Of a stretch of 64,000 nucleotides of DNA, positions 1 to 10,281 are shown one piece after another. Numbering within the stretch: position 1 is the stretch's first letter; each line of letters starts with the position of its first letter. The notes below the pieces were generated by a model. The model worked only from the letters and a program-made list of their open reading frames with translations. It was not told the DNA's origin and searched no databases. The stretch lies in the NCBI GenBank assembly GCA_027483535.1, contig JAIXUN010000002.1, positions 806,001-870,000 on the forward strand. Direction: 5' to 3'. Both the position numbers and the translations under genes were made by a program. This DNA is from a bacterium (GTDB taxonomy: Bacteria; Armatimonadota; Fimbriimonadia; Fimbriimonadales; Fimbriimonadaceae).

Positions 1-35
1 CGAAGTCCGCGCTGCCGACGTTCGAGACCGTTAAC

Positions 36-818
36 CTAGACCGCTTCCAGCCCCCGGCTACGGAACGCCTCTTGAACCCAAGAGATGCTTTCAGGAGTCG
101 GGGGCTCGGTGTTTGCGAGCCTGTAATCCAGGCCTAGCTCCTTCCATTTGAAGGCACCCATCTGGTGAAAGGGAAGGATCTCTACCCGTTGAACATTGCC
201 GAGGGTCGAGACGAAATCGGCGAGTCCTTCCACGTTCTGCGGCTGGTCGGTTAACCCGGGCACGAGGACGAAACGAACCCAGGCGGGGCGACCAAGGTCG
301 GCGAGTCGCCGGGCGGTTTCCAGAACGGGGGCGACAGGTTGTTCGACCGCGTCCAGGTGGATTGCCGGATCGAAGGACTTGATGTCGAGCAAGGTGAGGT
401 CGATCTTCGACAAGTCGTCATCGGAGAGCTTCGACCCGTAAAAGCCGTTCGTGTCGAGCGCCACGTGATACCCCTCGCCGTGAAAGGCGTCGACGAGACT
501 TCTCACAAAGTCCGGTTGGATCAACGGCTCGCCACCGCTGATGGTTACCCCGCCATGAGCGCCGTTCAAAAACGGTTCGTACGGACGAAGCACCTGCAGC
601 ACGTCCTCAACCGACATCTCCTTTCCGTTGTGAAGATGCCACGTGTCTGGGTTATGGCAGTACTGACATCGGAACGCGCAGCCGCTGAGCCAGAGCACAA
701 ACCGAACTCCCGGACCGTCTACAGAACTGCCCGGGAAGTAAGAGTGAACGAAGCCTTTCGTCATTGTCGAGTGGCTCGAATTCGCGCCCTCGGCATGGGC
801 GGGCTCAAGCCCGCTCAT
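36..818 (-). CDS. pflA: pyruvate formate-lyase activating enzyme (radical SAM)
   Basis: CxxxCxxC-type motif [14 protein letters not shown]; adjacent to pflB; alternative ATG start at 764. Confidence 0.93.
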   Translation of the reverse strand: MSGLEPAHAEGANSSHSTMTKGFVHSYFPGSSVDGPGVRFVLWLSGCAFRCQYCHNPDTWHLHNGKEMSVEDVLQVLRPYEPFLNGAHGGVTISGGEPLIQPDFVRSLVDAFHGEGYHVALDTNGFYGSKLSDDDLSKIDLTLLDIKSFDPAIHLDAVEQPVAPVLETARRLADLGRPAWVRFVLVPGLTDQPQNVEGLADFVSTLGNVQRVEILPFHQMGAFKWKELGLDYRLANTEPPTPESISWVQEAFRSRGLEAV

Positions 819-3087
819 GGAAGGTTCGGTTGATCACGTCTAGTTGCTGCTCTCGAGTCAACTTCACAAAGTTCACGGCGTATCCCGAGACTCGAATCGT
901 GAGCTGAGGATACTTTTCGGGGTGCTCCATGGCGTCCTGGAGCATCTCCCGATTCAGCACATTCACGTTCATGTGGAAACCTTTGGCGCTGAAGTAGCCA
1001 TCCAGCGTTGCAGTGAGATTCTTGATCTGCTCTTCCTTCACCTTGCCGAGTGCAGAAGGGACGAGGCTGGTGGTGAGAGAGATTCCATCCCGAGCGCTTT
1101 CGTAAGGCAACTTCGCCACCGAAAGAGCGCTCGCGATGAACCCGAGTTTGTCTCGACCGTGCATCGGGTTGGCACCGGGAGCGAACGGTTCGCCTTTGCG
1201 CCTGCCGTCCGGTGTGTTGCCCGTTGCCTTTCCATAAACGACGTTGCTGGTGATGGTCAGCACGCTCTGAGTGTGGGTGGCGTTTCGATAAGTCGGAATC
1301 TGGCGAAGCTTGTGCATGAACTTCTCCACCAGGTCGACCGCGAACTTGTCCACGCGATCGTCGTTGTTGCCGAACTTCGGAAAGTCGCCTTCAACTTCGA
1401 AGTCCACAATCAGGCCCGTTTCGTCGCGAATCGGTTTCACGGTTGCGTATTTGATCGCGCTCAGACTGTCTGCCACCACCGAGAGCCCCGCGATTCCGAA
1501 CGCCATTGATCGGAACGGGTTGTAGTCGTGCAGAGCCATTTCAATTCGCTCGTAGGCGTACTTGTCGTGCATGTAGTGAATGCAGTTCATCGCGTTGACG
1601 TAGGTCTTCGCGAGCCAGTTCATGGTGTGCTCGAACTTGATCATCACCTCGTCGATGTCCAATTTGTCGCCTAGGACAGGCATCGATCGAGGGGCGATCT
1701 GGTCTCCCGACACTTCGTCTCTTCCGCCGTTGAGGGCGTAGAGGAGGCACTTGGCAAGGTTCACCCGAGCGCCGAACAACTGCATGTGCTTGCCAACGGT
1801 CATTGCCGAGACGCAACAGGCAATCGCGGTGTCGTCGCCAAAAGCGGAGCGCATGAGATCGTCGCTCTCGTACTGAATGCTGCTGGTGTCGATGGAAACT
1901 TTGCTGCAGAAGTTCTTGAACCCTTCCGGCAACTGGGGAGACCAGAAGACGGTCATGTTCGGCTCCGGTGCCGGGCCCAGGTTGTACAGCGTTTGCAGAT
2001 ATCGGAACGAGGTCTTGGTGACCATCGGTCTGCCGTCTTGAGCGACGCCGCCGATGGACTCGGTGACCCAAGTCGGATCGCCGCTAAACAGCGCGTCGTA
2101 GTCGGGAGTTCTTAAGAACCGGACGAGTCGGAGTTTGATGACGAAGTCGTCAATGATCTCCTGCGCTTCGGTTTCGCTGAGAGTTCCTTCCGCAAGGTCG
2201 CGCTCGAAATAGACATCGAGGAACGTTCCGGTTCGACCCAGTGACATGGCCGCGCCGTTCTGTTCCTTCACCGCTGCCAGGTAGGCAAAGTACAGCCATT
2301 GAACCGCTTCTTTCGCGTTGATCGCGGGGCGAGAAATATCGAAGCCGTACTTGGCTGCCATCTGCTCGAGTTCTTTTAGGGCCCGAACTTGTTCGGACAA
2401 CTCTTCTCGATCCCGAATGATCTCGTCTGAACTGTGCTTGTCGTCGAGCGAGTTCTTCTCTTGCTTCTTGAACTCGATGAGAGCGGCCGTGCCGTAAAGG
2501 GGCACTCGGCGGTAGTCGCCAATGATTCGGCCCCGACCGTAGGCGTCTGGCAGACCCGTGACGATTCCCGCCGACCTTGCCTTGCGAATATCTTCCGTGT
2601 AGGCATCGAACACACCGTCGTTGTGGGTTTTGCGATACTTGGTGTAGATCTCCTCTAGCTTCGGATCCACCTCGAATCCGTACGCTTCTAGCCCGGATTG
2701 AACCATCCGGAAGCCACCGTTGGGGAAGACGGCTCGCTTGAGCGGGGCTTCGGTTTGTAGTCCAACAATGAGTTCGTGTTCGCGGTCGATGTAGCCCGGA
2801 TCGTGAGCGAGGATCGAACTGGGAACTTGGCTGACGTCCAGCACGCCCTTCGAACGCTCTTGTGCGAACAAGTCTCCAAGACCTTCCCAAAGTTTGGACG
2901 TCCGCTCGGTGGGACCCGCTAAGAACGATTCGTCCCCTAGGTACGGCGTGAAGTTGGCGAGAATGAAATCTCGAACGTTGACTTGCAGTTGCCAGAGACC
3001 GCCCTGAAAACCGCGCCATGCCACCGAAGATTCCTTGACGGGGTTCTGGAAGTGGGGAAGATGCTCGTGGGGTTGACCGGTAATCAT
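805..3087 (-). CDS. pflB: formate C-acetyltransferase (pyruvate formate-lyase)
   Basis: Active-site CC pair ([12 protein letters not shown]) and C-terminal glycyl-radical motif RVSGYAVNF; 14 nt overlap with pflA. Confidence 0.95.
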   Translation of the reverse strand: MITGQPHEHLPHFQNPVKESSVAWRGFQGGLWQLQVNVRDFILANFTPYLGDESFLAGPTERTSKLWEGLGDLFAQERSKGVLDVSQVPSSILAHDPGYIDREHELIVGLQTEAPLKRAVFPNGGFRMVQSGLEAYGFEVDPKLEEIYTKYRKTHNDGVFDAYTEDIRKARSAGIVTGLPDAYGRGRIIGDYRRVPLYGTAALIEFKKQEKNSLDDKHSSDEIIRDREELSEQVRALKELEQMAAKYGFDISRPAINAKEAVQWLYFAYLAAVKEQNGAAMSLGRTGTFLDVYFERDLAEGTLSETEAQEIIDDFVIKLRLVRFLRTPDYDALFSGDPTWVTESIGGVAQDGRPMVTKTSFRYLQTLYNLGPAPEPNMTVFWSPQLPEGFKNFCSKVSIDTSSIQYESDDLMRSAFGDDTAIACCVSAMTVGKHMQLFGARVNLAKCLLYALNGGRDEVSGDQIAPRSMPVLGDKLDIDEVMIKFEHTMNWLAKTYVNAMNCIHYMHDKYAYERIEMALHDYNPFRSMAFGIAGLSVVADSLSAIKYATVKPIRDETGLIVDFEVEGDFPKFGNNDDRVDKFAVDLVEKFMHKLRQIPTYRNATHTQSVLTITSNVVYGKATGNTPDGRRKGEPFAPGANPMHGRDKLGFIASALSVAKLPYESARDGISLTTSLVPSALGKVKEEQIKNLTATLDGYFSAKGFHMNVNVLNREMLQDAMEHPEKYPQLTIRVSGYAVNFVKLTREQQLDVINRTFHERA

Positions 3088-3348
3088 GGTGCGATCCGTG
3101 AAGATTTGATTTGGGATCGCAAAGGGGAAACGATGGGCTCCTCAAAAACGAGGTGGAGCGCCTTTGCTTGCACCTAGAGGAACCCGTTCCGTTCGATCTC
3201 TTCGCGAGTCCTGACCTTATGATGGGCTTCCGCATCCAAGGTTGCCGTCCTGTCATCTCATGTCCACTTTTTGCCGGACAGTGTCAAAGAGTGGCTAAAG
3301 GCCGCGGTTCGGGTGTCAACGCTTCGCTTGGGCTGTTAAGATATCGAC

Positions 3349-4554
3349 ATGGTTGGATCGACGGCGATCAATTTGGTTTTAGCTATCGCGATGGGCGGAG
3401 TGCAGTCGGCGAACATCGACTCCCCCTACGCACTGGAGCAGGCACTTCGCAAGCCCATCGATGGGTCGTCTCGCGCGGCGATCCTCAAGTATCTCGATCC
3501 GAATCAGCTTGAAAAGGGCATTTGGCCCCGATACGCGGGCAAGAAGGTTGCCTTCGCGATTCGCTCGAAAGACGCCGACAAGGTGAGTCTGCGACTCTCG
3601 GCGATCGACCAGAAAGATCGAGAGATCGCAATGACCCCAGTGGGTGAGGGTGTGTTCGCGACCGTCGTTGACTTTGCCTTTGGAGATGCGTTTGTCGCGA
3701 GCTATGTGGCCGAGGGCAAAACGTTTGGGGATAGAAGGAACGTCGAGGTTTATGAGACGCCCGAGGAGATGAAGGCGGACACCTCGGTTCCCCGGGGCAG
3801 GCTCCTTCCGATGCCGAAGCAAGAGAGCAGCATCTATCCCGGCACCACTTCCGAGTGGTGGGTTTACGTGCCCGCTAAGCCCGCGCCACCCGAAGGATAT
3901 GCGCTGATGGTGTTTCAAGATGGGCAATGGGCTAAGAACTACTCGGTCCCGTGCTTGGACAACATGATCGCCAAGGGAGACCTCCCGCCCACCGTTGCGG
4001 TCTTCATCAAGCCCAGTGAGCATTCCGACGGTCGTTCGATTCGTTGGCGCCAGTACGACGTGCTCAGCAACGAATACGTGCGCTTCGTTCTGGACGAGTA
4101 CATGCCCGTTGTCGAAAAGAACGTGCCGGGCAAAATCACCGACGATCCCGCCAAGAGGTGCATTGCCGGTCTCAGTTCGGGAGGGATCTGTGCGTTCACC
4201 GCGGCTTGGGAGCGCCCCGACAAGTTCGGTCTCGTTCTTTCCTGGATCGGCTCTTACACCAACATCGCATCGGGCGATTCTAAGCGCGACGGTGGTCACA
4301 ACTACCCCGCCCTGATCCGAAAGACGGATAAGAAACCCATGCGCGTCTTCCTTCAGGACGGCAAGCAAGATCTGGATAATGAGCACGGCAACTGGTGGAT
4401 CGCCAACCTGAACATGGTTGCCTCGCTCAAGTACAAGGGTTACGACTACAAGTGGGTCCCCGGAAACGGTTTCCATAGCGATGCTCAGGGTCGAGCAACC
4501 ATGCCCGATGCGCTGCGATGGCTGTTCAAAACGGGTCCCTACGCCCCCAAATGA
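3349..4554 (+). CDS. enterochelin-esterase-like alpha/beta hydrolase
   Basis: Nucleophile elbow AGLSSGGICAF, late His (GNGFHSDAQ), N-terminal hydrophobic segment. Confidence 0.8.
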   Translation: MVGSTAINLVLAIAMGGVQSANIDSPYALEQALRKPIDGSSRAAILKYLDPNQLEKGIWPRYAGKKVAFAIRSKDADKVSLRLSAIDQKDREIAMTPVGEGVFATVVDFAFGDAFVASYVAEGKTFGDRRNVEVYETPEEMKADTSVPRGRLLPMPKQESSIYPGTTSEWWVYVPAKPAPPEGYALMVFQDGQWAKNYSVPCLDNMIAKGDLPPTVAVFIKPSEHSDGRSIRWRQYDVLSNEYVRFVLDEYMPVVEKNVPGKITDDPAKRCIAGLSSGGICAFTAAWERPDKFGLVLSWIGSYTNIASGDSKRDGGHNYPALIRKTDKKPMRVFLQDGKQDLDNEHGNWWIANLNMVASLKYKGYDYKWVPGNGFHSDAQGRATMPDALRWLFKTGPYAPK

Positions 4555-4575
4555 GTTGAAGCGAATTTCTAGGAC

Positions 4576-4606
4576 AAGGATGCGTAAGTGCGCATCCTTT
4601 CCTTTT
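4576..4606 (+). terminator. rho-independent terminator
   Basis: AAGGATGCG-taagtg-CGCATCCTT followed by T-rich TTCCTTTT, just after the esterase ORF. Confidence 0.7.
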
Positions 4607-4626
4607 GAAAGAGGCACTCTAAGGGT

Positions 4627-5040
4627 ATGAGAGACATCATTCGACCCGCAGACCTCAAAGCGCTCCTGGAGAGTGAGGGTGGTCCCATTGATACCGGGCG
4701 ACCGCTGCTCATCGATGTCCGCACCGCCGCCGAGTTCCGCCACGGGCATATCGAAGGCTCGATTCACATTCCGCTTTCCGACATCATGGTCGGGTACGAA
4801 CACGGTCCCACCGGTCACCCGCTTACGGCTGAAGAACTCGAAGGAGCAGTCTTCATCTGCAAGATCGGTCACCGTGCGAACCTCGCCCGAGAGCGATTCG
4901 GAAACAAAGCGACGAACGCCTTCGTGCTGGAGCACGGAGTGATCGGGTGGAAGAACGCGGGCTATCCGCTAGTGAAGGGTGCCGACCATGCAGAAGCATC
5001 TAGAGGACTCTTTGCGCGGTTCTTTTCCAAGAATCGGTGA
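4627..5040 (+). CDS. rhodanese-like domain protein
   Basis: LIDVRTAAEFRHGHIEGSIHIPLSD and active-site-like CKIGHRA. Confidence 0.85.
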   Translation: MRDIIRPADLKALLESEGGPIDTGRPLLIDVRTAAEFRHGHIEGSIHIPLSDIMVGYEHGPTGHPLTAEELEGAVFICKIGHRANLARERFGNKATNAFVLEHGVIGWKNAGYPLVKGADHAEASRGLFARFFSKNR

Positions 5041-5083
5041 ACGGACCCGGTCGGGCTAGGCCTAGCTCGCGTAGTACGAATCT

Positions 5084-5836
5084 ATGCTGTTGATTCGACC
5101 CATCGCCGCCCTTGGGCTCCTTGTCGCCCTTCCGCTCATGTCTTTTGCAGACGAGGCGAAGAAGTGGAGCGTGGAGTTGGAACTCGGTCCGACCTGGAAT
5201 CCTCGGAACGATGTCCGGATTCCCAATCCTGGCGGCACCCGATGGTCGTTCAATCAACTGGCGGGTGAGGGGGCATTCTTGTCTGTTCGAACCGCCGTCA
5301 CCTGGGAAGGCGAGCAAGGCAATGGCTGGCGACTTCTTTACGCGCCTCTTCGAATCACGCGAACCGGGCAGTTCTCTTCACCCGTGAACTACGATGGCGG
5401 CACGTTTGACCCGGGTGTCGCTACGCGAGGCACCTACATGTTCAACTCGTATCGGCTCACCTACCGAAATCGGTGGATCAAAAACGATCGCCAAGACTTC
5501 CGAGTGGGTTTCACGCTGAAGGTCCGCGATGCCGAAGTGGCTCTTGAGCAAGCCGGAGCGAGCGAAAGCTTCTCAAACGTTGGGGTGGTGCCGCTGCTTC
5601 ACTTTTACGGCGAGCAGAAGTTGTCCGATCGGCTCTCCCTCATTGCCGACCTTGACGCAGCGGGGGCGCCGCAGGGCTACGCTATCGATCTCGGCGTCCG
5701 TGCGGCGTATCGAATGTCGGAGCGACTAGACCTTCTTGCCGGATTTAGGATCCTTGATGGTGGGGCCGATAACGACAAGGTTTATAACTTTTCAACATTT
5801 ACTTATGCGGTAGTTGGAGTTCGATATCGCTTTTAA
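5084..5836 (+). CDS. putative outer-membrane beta-barrel-like protein
   Basis: Signal-peptide-like N-terminus, alternating strands, terminal aromatic motif VVGVRYRF*. Confidence 0.55.
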   Translation: MLLIRPIAALGLLVALPLMSFADEAKKWSVELELGPTWNPRNDVRIPNPGGTRWSFNQLAGEGAFLSVRTAVTWEGEQGNGWRLLYAPLRITRTGQFSSPVNYDGGTFDPGVATRGTYMFNSYRLTYRNRWIKNDRQDFRVGFTLKVRDAEVALEQAGASESFSNVGVVPLLHFYGEQKLSDRLSLIADLDAAGAPQGYAIDLGVRAAYRMSERLDLLAGFRILDGGADNDKVYNFSTFTYAVVGVRYRF

Positions 5837-5906
5837 GAGCTTTTTCCAATAAGCGATAAAACGTGGGCGGGCATCTAGGCTCTGTCATGTAAACTCATGA
5901 CGCCAG

Positions 5907-6368
5907 ATGAACCATCTGCAAAAGAAACCCGCTTGGCAAATCCAGTTGGCGCGATTCATCGCGTTGATGGCGTGTTTCTTCATCCTCCTTGGTTCGGTGG
6001 GGCGCTACGCACCCCGAACGAAGCAGGGAGTTCACTGTCCTACCGCTTCCACTCAAGCGGTCACAGAAGTGATCGAAGAGAAGACCTGCTGCGGCACGGT
6101 CGTGAAGAAAGTGGTCGTCCGGAAGCCAACGATCGGTGAATCCAGCTTCAAACAGTGCTTGTGCGCTGAAAAGAAGTCGGCTCAATCATCCTCGGAAGCT
6201 GTCCAGAAGGACACGTCCAGCGGCAAGATCGCCGTGGGTTTGCCCCTAGAACGGCTCGCTTGGGCCGAAGTTCCCGTTCTCCCGAATGTGGAACTTGTGA
6301 TGCCGTGTGCATCGCTCTACCTTGATCCGATCAGCCCTCCGGGCACTCCTCCTCCAGATCAAGCCTAG
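5907..6368 (+). CDS. hypothetical protein with one N-terminal TM segment
   Basis: ORF with hydrophobic FIALMACFFILLGSVG; no family recognised. Confidence 0.45.
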   Translation: MNHLQKKPAWQIQLARFIALMACFFILLGSVGRYAPRTKQGVHCPTASTQAVTEVIEEKTCCGTVVKKVVVRKPTIGESSFKQCLCAEKKSAQSSSEAVQKDTSSGKIAVGLPLERLAWAEVPVLPNVELVMPCASLYLDPISPPGTPPPDQA

Positions 6369-6455
6369 TTTCCCTTCTTGTCAAAAGATATCCGTTAGGG
6401 TTTGAAAACTACTCAATGAGTAGAACGGATAGTCGTGACCGAAACTATCAACTAA

Positions 6456-7208
6456 ATGGAAACTAGAAGAGCATTTACGCTTATCGAATTACTCGTCGTC
6501 ATTGCGATCATCGCGATTCTCGCCGCCATCCTTTTCCCGGTCTTTGCTCAGGCAAAGCTCGCCGCAAAGAAGACCACCGACCTCAGCAACGTGAAGCAAC
6601 TCGGCACGATGCTGATGCTGTACTCCAACGATAACGATGACCGTTATCCTTTGACCTCGTTCCCGGCGCGTGGCAACACCTGGCCGCTGCGTTGTCAGGC
6701 GTATATCAAGAACTGGGACATGTTCCGATCACCGGGTGATCTGAGCACTCTCTGGCCACCCGCCGGAACGCAGCCTCCGCAGCCCGATGCACCTCAGAGC
6801 GATCCCCGTTGGGGCTTCAGGTGGACGAGCTATCTGTTGAACGCCTACATGAGCGGCGCGTTCAACGGTTCGGGCCCGTACTCGACGGTGACCGCCCTTC
6901 CTGCCCCTGCGTCGGTGATCTATCTCACCTTAGCGGCCGACAATGTGGCCCCGCGAGACCACTATCACCCGTTCTACTGGGGAACTCCTCCTGAACTCGT
7001 CAGTTCGTTCATGCAAAACCTAACATTCGACCCCGCAACAAATCGAACCCGAGAAATCAAACTCGAAGCGTTCAGCGGTGGCACCAACTACGCCTATGCC
7101 GACGGACACGCCAAGTTCCAAAAGTGGCCGCAGTTGTGGTGGCGAGATCTGCCGCGAAACATCTTTGCGGGCAATTTCGATCCCAAGAACGAGGGGCAGC
7201 GTCCGTAA
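6456..7208 (+). CDS. prepilin-type N-terminal cleavage/methylation protein (DUF1559-like)
   Basis: [31 protein letters not shown] leader; C-terminal [11 protein letters not shown] (H-X9-DG-like). Confidence 0.9.
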   Translation: METRRAFTLIELLVVIAIIAILAAILFPVFAQAKLAAKKTTDLSNVKQLGTMLMLYSNDNDDRYPLTSFPARGNTWPLRCQAYIKNWDMFRSPGDLSTLWPPAGTQPPQPDAPQSDPRWGFRWTSYLLNAYMSGAFNGSGPYSTVTALPAPASVIYLTLAADNVAPRDHYHPFYWGTPPELVSSFMQNLTFDPATNRTREIKLEAFSGGTNYAYADGHAKFQKWPQLWWRDLPRNIFAGNFDPKNEGQRP

Positions 7209-8000
7209 ATGCAAGTGCGGAATCGAGTGCTCGGTTCCATCGCCCTTGCCACGCTCGTGGCAGGGGCGGGCGCCCATGACATTTGGGTGGAGACTCTCCA
7301 GTCTGTCGTCAAGAGCGGTCAGCCCGTGCGGGTGGCGCTCTTAGTTGGGAATCACGGGAACAAGCATCGAGACTTCAAGTTGGCCTCGAAGTTGTCGCCT
7401 TCCATGCGCAAACTGGAGCTCTTTGAAGGAACCGGTCCTGGAAAAGCGATCACCGATCTCCTTCAAGACCAAGGTCTCGACGCGAAGGAAGGGTACTGGT
7501 CTTTCCAGTGGAAGCCCGATAAAGAAGGCTCGTATCTCATTGCGACCTCCTTTGATCAAGTGATGTCCTTTGCCCCGGTGCGGGACATCAAGTCCGGCAA
7601 GAAGTTCTTGCGAGTCGTGGGCTCCGAAAAGGATGCTCCGCGACCGACGATCGGCTTCGACCGCATCCTTGGGCACGGTTTGGAACTTGTGCCTCTTACC
7701 GACCCGGTATTGGGCGCAGTAGAAGGACGGAGTTTTCGAGTGAAGGTGATCTACAAAGGCAAGCCGTTCGCCGGAAACAAAGTGGCGTTCATTCCGCGAG
7801 GGAAGGTGCTTCAAGGCGATCTTGATCCGCAATATGAGGCGCTCACCGACTCGAACGGAACGGTAACGATGCCGCTCCGGGAATCTGGCGAAGTGCTAGT
7901 GGTCACCCAAGTTCACGATCGGGAAGCGAAAGGCGAAGGCTACCAATCGATTGGATACAGCGCCACGATTCACCTTTGGGTGGCGGCTAAGAGGCCTTAA
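7209..8000 (+). CDS. DUF4198-like secreted protein
   Basis: Signal peptide then AHDIWVETLQ; ATG immediately after the preceding stop (TAAATG). Confidence 0.6.
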   Translation: MQVRNRVLGSIALATLVAGAGAHDIWVETLQSVVKSGQPVRVALLVGNHGNKHRDFKLASKLSPSMRKLELFEGTGPGKAITDLLQDQGLDAKEGYWSFQWKPDKEGSYLIATSFDQVMSFAPVRDIKSGKKFLRVVGSEKDAPRPTIGFDRILGHGLELVPLTDPVLGAVEGRSFRVKVIYKGKPFAGNKVAFIPRGKVLQGDLDPQYEALTDSNGTVTMPLRESGEVLVVTQVHDREAKGEGYQSIGYSATIHLWVAAKRP

Positions 8001-8764
8001 CCACGAACGGCGACAAATCGCAATCGAACATAGTCGGCAATCCACTGACCCTCTTCGTCCCGCAGCGCCGGGGCGAGGAGGTCGGTGATCCGATCCAGAA
8101 GTTGATCCTGAGTCTCTTTCGGCTGATCTCCCAGATAAGGGACCGCGAAGGTTTCTAGCCAGCCTCTCATGCCCGTGGGGAGAGGAGTGGGTCGAGGGAA
8201 GTGAATCATCTGCTGCAGGGTGAAACCCGCGCGTTCGAGTCGCTTTTGGTAAACCCCGGGTGCAGGGAAGTACCACGGGCAACGTTCCAAAGAAGGCAGT
8301 CCGGCTCGATCCAGTTCTGCATGGATGGCGGTCATGATCGCCGCAACATTGCCGAGTCCGCCAAATTCCGCCACAAAGACTCCGCCGGGTTTGAGGGCTC
8401 TGGCGACCGAATCCAACACTTCATCGGGTCGCTTGAGCCAGTGAAGAGTGGCGTTGCTGAAAACAAAGTCAACCGGAGAATCCACGGTGAAGTGGTGGCC
8501 GTCGGCGACCTCTGCCCGAACGCCCAGCCCCCGAGTCTTCTCGACCATGCTCGGCGAGGCGTCCAGACCTAGAACATCCGCCCCGAGTTCTTGCAGTCGA
8601 AGCGTGAGCACCCCATCGCCGCACCCGAGGTCGATTCCGACTTTGCCCTGCAGAGAGCCACCGAACTGCTCGACCAACAAGTCCACAACGGCATTCCCGT
8701 AGGTGCTCACAAATCGGGCGTTCTTATCGTAATCGGCGGGGTTCCAATCGTACGGTTGCGACAT
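7997..8764 (-). CDS. class I SAM-dependent methyltransferase
   Basis: GIDLGCGDGVLTL and FSNATLHWL motifs; ATG at 8764 overlaps the upstream stop (TAATG); supplied ORF extends to 8785. Confidence 0.85.
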   Translation of the reverse strand: MSQPYDWNPADYDKNARFVSTYGNAVVDLLVEQFGGSLQGKVGIDLGCGDGVLTLRLQELGADVLGLDASPSMVEKTRGLGVRAEVADGHHFTVDSPVDFVFSNATLHWLKRPDEVLDSVARALKPGGVFVAEFGGLGNVAAIMTAIHAELDRAGLPSLERCPWYFPAPGVYQKRLERAGFTLQQMIHFPRPTPLPTGMRGWLETFAVPYLGDQPKETQDQLLDRITDLLAPALRDEEGQWIADYVRLRFVAVRG

Positions 8765-10281
8765 TAGCAACGCACGTTTCTCCAACCGTCGATCGCGTCC
8801 CAGTTCAGGCTGGGACCGCTTGATCCAACCGAGGTCGCTTTGCCGGCCACTGTCGCCGATTCCGCCAATGCGATGAGTTCGGGAAGATGATTATGAATGG
8901 GAGGTTGCCACTCGCCAAACTTGCGTGCCAGAAATCCGGTGTCCATTGCTCCGGCTTGAAATTCGCTGTCGGCGATGACGTCCAAAACGAAAGCGGTATT
9001 GGTCTTCACGCCAAGGATGTGCAGGTCCTTCAGGGCTTCTCGAAGCCTTGCGATGGCTGTCGCCCGGTCTGGACCGGTGGCAATCACCTTTGCCAAAAGA
9101 CTGTCGTAGTAGCGGCTGACTTCTGATCCCGCACGAAAGCCCGTGTCCACTCGAACGCCCGGGTGACGTGGTTCGACCCACGCTTTGATCGGACCGATGC
9201 TTGGTAAGAAGCCTTTCGCAGGGTCTTCGGCGATGATCCGTGCCTCCACCGACCAGCCCTTGATCGCCTTACGATCTCCCGACATTAGTTCTGCCGGAAG
9301 CTGAAGCGGTTTGCCCTCGGCGATTTCGATCTGGAGTCGGACCAAGTCGAGTCCAACGATCTCCTCGGTCACCGGGTGCTCCACCTGAAGTCGTGCGTTG
9401 ACCTCTAGGAAGTAGAACTTGCCCTCCGCCTCATCGACCATGAACTCCATGGTTCCCGCGCCGGAATATCCCGCCCCCTTAGCGAGTCGGATGGCGCACT
9501 CGCGCATGTCTTCCCACATTTGCGGATTGGCCGATAGGTAGGGCGAGGGTGCTTCTTCGATGACCTTTTGGTGGCGACGTTGCAAGGAACATTCGCGTTC
9601 AAAGAGAACCGCCACGTTGCCGTGAGTGTCCGCGAGCATCTGGAGTTCGATGTGGCGCGGTCGCTCCACTAGCTTTTCGACCATCATCGCATCGTCGCCG
9701 AACCCCTTTAGTGCCTCATCGGCGGCCAAGGCGCACTCTTCCATGAAGAGCGCCGGATCGCGAACCACGCGCATGCCTCGACCTCCACCGCCTGCAGATG
9801 CCTTCAGCATCACCGGAAAACCGATCTCTTTAGCCGCCTCAAAAAGTTGATCTGCGTTGGCGCCAGGCTGGAAGAAGCCGGGAGTGATTGGAACGTTGTT
9901 CTCGACCGCTAAGTTCTTCGCATCGATCTTGGATCCGAGCTTGCGCATGGCAGAGGCGCTGGGACCAATGAAAATGATTCCGCTAGCGGCACATGCTTCG
10001 GCGAAGGAATCTCGCTCGCTCAGGAATCCGTAGCCGGGATGGATGGCATCGGCTCCGGTTTGCTTGGCGGCGGCCAAAATCTTTTCGGCGTCTAGATAAC
10101 TCGCACTCGGTTCGGGTGCTCCTAGGTGAACCGCCTCATCGGCAAGAAGGGTGTGCATGGAGCCCGCATCAGCGTCTGAATAAACCGCGACCGTTCCAAT
10201 GCCCATCGCTCGGCAGGTGCGAATTATGCGCACCGCGATCTCGCCTCGGTTGGCGATAAGGACTTTACGAATCTGCTTCAT
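8764..10281 (-). CDS. biotin carboxylase (MCC/PCC-alpha-like, lacking BCCP domain)
   Basis: KVLIANRGEIAVRIIRT, GGGGRGMR, EVNARLQVEHPVTE; ends WDAIDGWRNVRC with no biotinyl MKM motif. Confidence 0.9.
   Translation of the reverse strand: MKQIRKVLIANRGEIAVRIIRTCRAMGIGTVAVYSDADAGSMHTLLADEAVHLGAPEPSASYLDAEKILAAAKQTGADAIHPGYGFLSERDSFAEACAASGIIFIGPSASAMRKLGSKIDAKNLAVENNVPITPGFFQPGANADQLFEAAKEIGFPVMLKASAGGGGRGMRVVRDPALFMEECALAADEALKGFGDDAMMVEKLVERPRHIELQMLADTHGNVAVLFERECSLQRRHQKVIEEAPSPYLSANPQMWEDMRECAIRLAKGAGYSGAGTMEFMVDEAEGKFYFLEVNARLQVEHPVTEEIVGLDLVRLQIEIAEGKPLQLPAELMSGDRKAIKGWSVEARIIAEDPAKGFLPSIGPIKAWVEPRHPGVRVDTGFRAGSEVSRYYDSLLAKVIATGPDRATAIARLREALKDLHILGVKTNTAFVLDVIADSEFQAGAMDTGFLARKFGEWQPPIHNHLPELIALAESATVAGKATSVGSSGPSLNWDAIDGWRNVRC

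Noticed and set aside
2150-3256. 368 aa minus-strand ORF overlapping pflB in another frame
   Set aside because: Arg/Ser-rich, no domain logic; pflB is unambiguous
3379-4935. 518 aa minus-strand ORF
   Set aside because: Antisense to the clearly assigned esterase and rhodanese genes; looks like a codon-bias shadow ORF
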